Below, piece by piece: positions 5,401 to 6,823 of a stretch of 6,823 nt of DNA. Where the stretch lies: NCBI GenBank assembly GCA_945867445.1, contig CAMBID010000038.1, forward strand, positions 1 to 6,823, read 5' to 3'. The notes beneath the pieces are model-generated. The model was not told where the DNA came from. It worked only from the letters and a program-made list of their open reading frames with translations, and searched no databases. Each line of letters starts with the position of its first letter. The first letter of the stretch is position 1. The position numbers and the translations under genes were made by a program. The stretch comes from an uncultured Clostridia bacterium (GTDB taxonomy: Bacteria; Bacillota; Clostridia; Oscillospirales; Oscillospiraceae).

Positions 5401-5661
5401 GAGGAAAATTCGCTGGGGGACCCAGCATTCTAAAGCCTCACTTTATACAAAAACCCGGTGAAAGCTTTCCAAGCGTTTGATGGCGCCAAGCGCGTCCGGT
5501 TTTGATAAGACGGGCGTGCATCCCGCACGCCGCCAGTGCGCGGCGCGCGCGGGATTTCAAAGAGGGTTTCATTGAAAATCAGGATGACTGAGCGGGGGAG
5601 AGCTGGTAAGATCAAGCGGGAAGTCCGGGGGAAGGGGGGCGGAAAATGTCGCCTCCGCCCC
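5401..5661. other. Divergent intergenic stretch with several hairpins, no gene seen
   Basis: No credible coding sequence is visible here. Seen: a small dyad GCTGGG-GGA-CCCAGC (5412-5426), a possible degenerate repeat (5476-5499), a hairpin GGCGTGC/GCACGCC with loop ATCCC (5513-5531), a very GC-rich run (5536-5553), and a hairpin GGGGCGGA/TCCGCCCC (5636-5643 with 5654-5661). None has a good T run, so these are more likely leader structures or operators than terminators. The stretch separates the divergent esterase and transporter promoters. Confidence 0.5.
5476..5499 (-). repeat. Possible degenerate fragment of the A/B repeat
   Basis: TTTGATGGCGCCAA (5476-5489) matches 6776-6789 of copy B at 13 of 14 bases. 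After a two-base gap GCGCGT also matches. The AT-rich hairpin beside it in copies A and B is not preserved here. This could be an eroded copy or a chance resemblance. Confidence 0.3.
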
Positions 5662-5690
5662 TTGCATCGACAGGAACTTTGTGCTATGGT
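5662..5690 (+). promoter_or_regulatory. Candidate promoter of the transporter gene (weak)
   Basis: TTGCAT (5662-5667), a 17-bp spacer and TATGGT (5685-5690) give the best-spaced pair before the transporter, but they match consensus at only 3 and 4 of 6 positions. The hairpin at 5636-5661 abuts the -35 box and could be an operator or a leader structure. A promoter further upstream cannot be excluded. Confidence 0.3.
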
Positions 5691-5752
5691 AATGCCTGCC
5701 GGTCTGCGGCCGCAATTCGGGGTGCCCCCCGCGGGCAAAGGAAGGGATACGT

Positions 5753-6676
5753 ATGGCAAAGCTGAACAATACCCACAAGGGCATCACCTTGGCCATTATC
5801 GGCCCGTCCCTCTGGGGCATCATGGGCATCTTCGTGCGCCGCCTCAGCGCCGCGGGCGTGGGGAGCACGGACATCTCCTTCCTGCGCTGCCTGCTGGCGG
5901 GCGCGGTCTTCTTCCTCATCCTTTGGTTCAAGCACCGGGAACTCCTGCGCATCGACTGGCAGGGCATCCTCATCTGCACCGTCTACGGTGCCAGCTCCTA
6001 CGGCGTGTGCTTCGTCACCTACAACGTGGCAGTGGAGCGGATCCCGGTGTCCGTGGCTACGGTGCTGATGTTCATCAGCCCTGTCTGGGTCACCCTCCTC
6101 AACTGGCTGGTCTTTCACGAGAGGCCGGACAAGCTCAAGATCTTTGCCATTGTGCTCTGCTTCTGCGGGGCCATTTTGGTAGCGGACCTCCTGCATACGG
6201 ACCCCACGGCCCGGATGGATCCCGCCGGCATCTTTGCCGGCGTCCTCAACAGCTTCGGCATGGCCCTGCAGCTCCTGATCCCCCGGTATTTCGCGGGGCG
6301 CTACCAGAAGGACACCATGCTGGTCTACGGCTTCCTGGGGGCGGCCCTGGTGCTGGCCTTCCTCTCGGACTTCGGCCGTATCGGCGCAGGCCTCGCCGGC
6401 AGCGACGGGCCCGCCGTGGCCCTTTGCATCCTGGCTCTTGGCATCCTCTGCACCCTGGGGGCCAACGGCTTCTATGTGAAGGCCACCGCCTACCTGGATA
6501 CCACCTCCGTCAGCATCCTCTCCGCGCTGGAAGTGGTGGTGGGCAGCATCGTGGGCTTCCTGGTCTTTCACGAATCCATGCGCTTTTCCCAGGCCGTCGG
6601 CGCGGTCACCATCCTGGTGGGGGCCCTGCTGCCCAATGTGAGGGAGAAGCTCCGCCGCAAAAAACTGCCTGACTAA
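5753..6676 (+). CDS. EamA/DMT-superfamily transporter, ten transmembrane helices
   Basis: Predicted inner-membrane carrier of 307 residues, the usual length for the drug/metabolite transporter superfamily, in which EamA proteins mostly export amino acids or other small metabolites. The substrate cannot be read from sequence. It shows the duplicated five-helix architecture: repeat one about 10-145 and repeat two about 157-295. Helices lie near 11-30, 41-59, 70-92, 99-120, 128-146, 157-178, 188-206, 219-240, 251-272 and 278-295. The conserved helix-4/helix-9 ends are present (NWLVFHER 117-124 and GFLVFHES 268-275, each with a Glu), as is ALEVVVGSIVG at 258-268. The tail is basic (REKLRRKK), as expected for a cytoplasmic end. 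AAAGGAAGGG ends 5 bases before the ATG. It is divergent from the esterase, stands alone, and has its own terminator. Confidence 0.92.
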   Translation: MAKLNNTHKGITLAIIGPSLWGIMGIFVRRLSAAGVGSTDISFLRCLLAGAVFFLILWFKHRELLRIDWQGILICTVYGASSYGVCFVTYNVAVERIPVSVATVLMFISPVWVTLLNWLVFHERPDKLKIFAIVLCFCGAILVADLLHTDPTARMDPAGIFAGVLNSFGMALQLLIPRYFAGRYQKDTMLVYGFLGAALVLAFLSDFGRIGAGLAGSDGPAVALCILALGILCTLGANGFYVKATAYLDTTSVSILSALEVVVGSIVGFLVFHESMRFSQAVGAVTILVGALLPNVREKLRRKKLPD

Positions 6677-6682
6677 AAGAAC

Positions 6683-6714
6683 ACGCCGCCGGAACTTGTT
6701 CCGGCGGCGTTTCC
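6683..6714 (+). terminator. Rho-independent terminator of the transporter gene
   Basis: ACGCCGCCGGAA (6683-6694) and TTCCGGCGGCGT (6699-6710) form a perfect 12-bp stem with a CTTG tetraloop, starting 6 bases after the stop codon and followed by TTCC and, a little later, GTTTTC. The T run is short, but the position and the stem strength support the call. Confidence 0.8.
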
Positions 6715-6738
6715 GCGTTTTCATACGAAAACCCGATA

Positions 6739-6823
6739 ATACTAGAATCCATTAAAAACAAGACAATCGTCTTGTTTTGATAGCGCCAACGGCGCGTTGG
6801 ATTCTTATGAGACGCACCGACGC
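6739..6823 (-). repeat. Structured intergenic repeat, copy B (inverted relative to A, cut by window end)
   Basis: It is the reverse complement of 3832-3916 with two substitutions in 85 bases and no gaps. Both changes fall outside the AT-rich and GC-rich hairpin stems. The match runs to the last base of the window, so the unit, including the GC hairpin seen in copy A, probably continues beyond it. It lies 62 bp after the transporter stop, just past that gene's terminator, and its symmetric T-rich hairpin could also stop transcription arriving from the right. Confidence 0.8.

Noticed and set aside
336..6676. A single pathway or novel defence or biosynthetic system made of the amidohydrolases, esterase and transporter
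   Set aside because: The genes are on separate transcription units with different promoter motifs, each family is generic metabolism, and no sequence feature links their substrates.
5684..6724. 346-codon minus-strand frame opposite the transporter
   Set aside because: It is highly charged and His/Asp/Glu-rich, as expected from reading hydrophobic membrane codons backwards, and it runs through the transporter terminator.
3832..6823. Composite transposon or integron reading of the inverted repeats
   Set aside because: There is no transposase, integrase or target-site duplication, and the repeats look like dispersed intergenic elements; only the inversion or MITE possibility was kept as a finding.

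Overview
The window reads as a chromosomal stretch from a GC-rich Firmicute, probably a gut Clostridia of the Oscillospiraceae type. This is an inference from purine-rich ribosome binding sites before every gene, textbook sigma-A promoter boxes, G/C-ending codons and short AT-rich hairpin repeats scattered between genes. No ribosomal or other phylogenetic marker is present, so the placement is tentative.

Layout: 1-335 is intergenic. It holds the end of a short structured repeat (1-74), two GC-rich hairpins (79-163), and a perfect consensus promoter (TTGACA, 17 bp, TATAAT at 208-236) overlaid by two related palindromic operator-like sites. 336-1997 and 2104-3756 are tandem, co-directional paralogues of the metal-dependent amidohydrolase family 3 (YtcJ/NfdA-like), about 68% identical by hand count, separated by 106 bp containing two hairpins. 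3757-4106 is intergenic, with a strong forward terminator (3946-3990) and two structured repeats. 4107-4334 (minus strand) is the C-terminal half of a GNAT N-acetyltransferase with no start, so a gene remnant. 4379-5317 (minus strand) is an intact hormone-sensitive-lipase-type alpha/beta hydrolase with its own promoter. 5318-5752 is a divergent intergenic region rich in hairpins. 5753-6676 is a ten-helix EamA/DMT transporter, closed by a terminator and by an inverted copy of the repeat at 3832-3916.

How the parts may work together: the two amidohydrolases look like one regulated transcription unit controlled by an unseen repressor at the dyads around the promoter. The esterase and transporter are divergently transcribed single genes. 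All three enzyme types are hydrolytic or export/import functions with unknown small-molecule substrates; nothing in the sequence ties them to one pathway. The window shows no CRISPR array, phage gene, transposase, toxin-antitoxin pair or recognisable defence system. The most distinctive signals are the dual-operator promoter, the uneven (mosaic) divergence of the two amidohydrolases, and a family of structured intergenic repeats, two copies of which form an 83/85-identical inverted pair around 2.8 kb.
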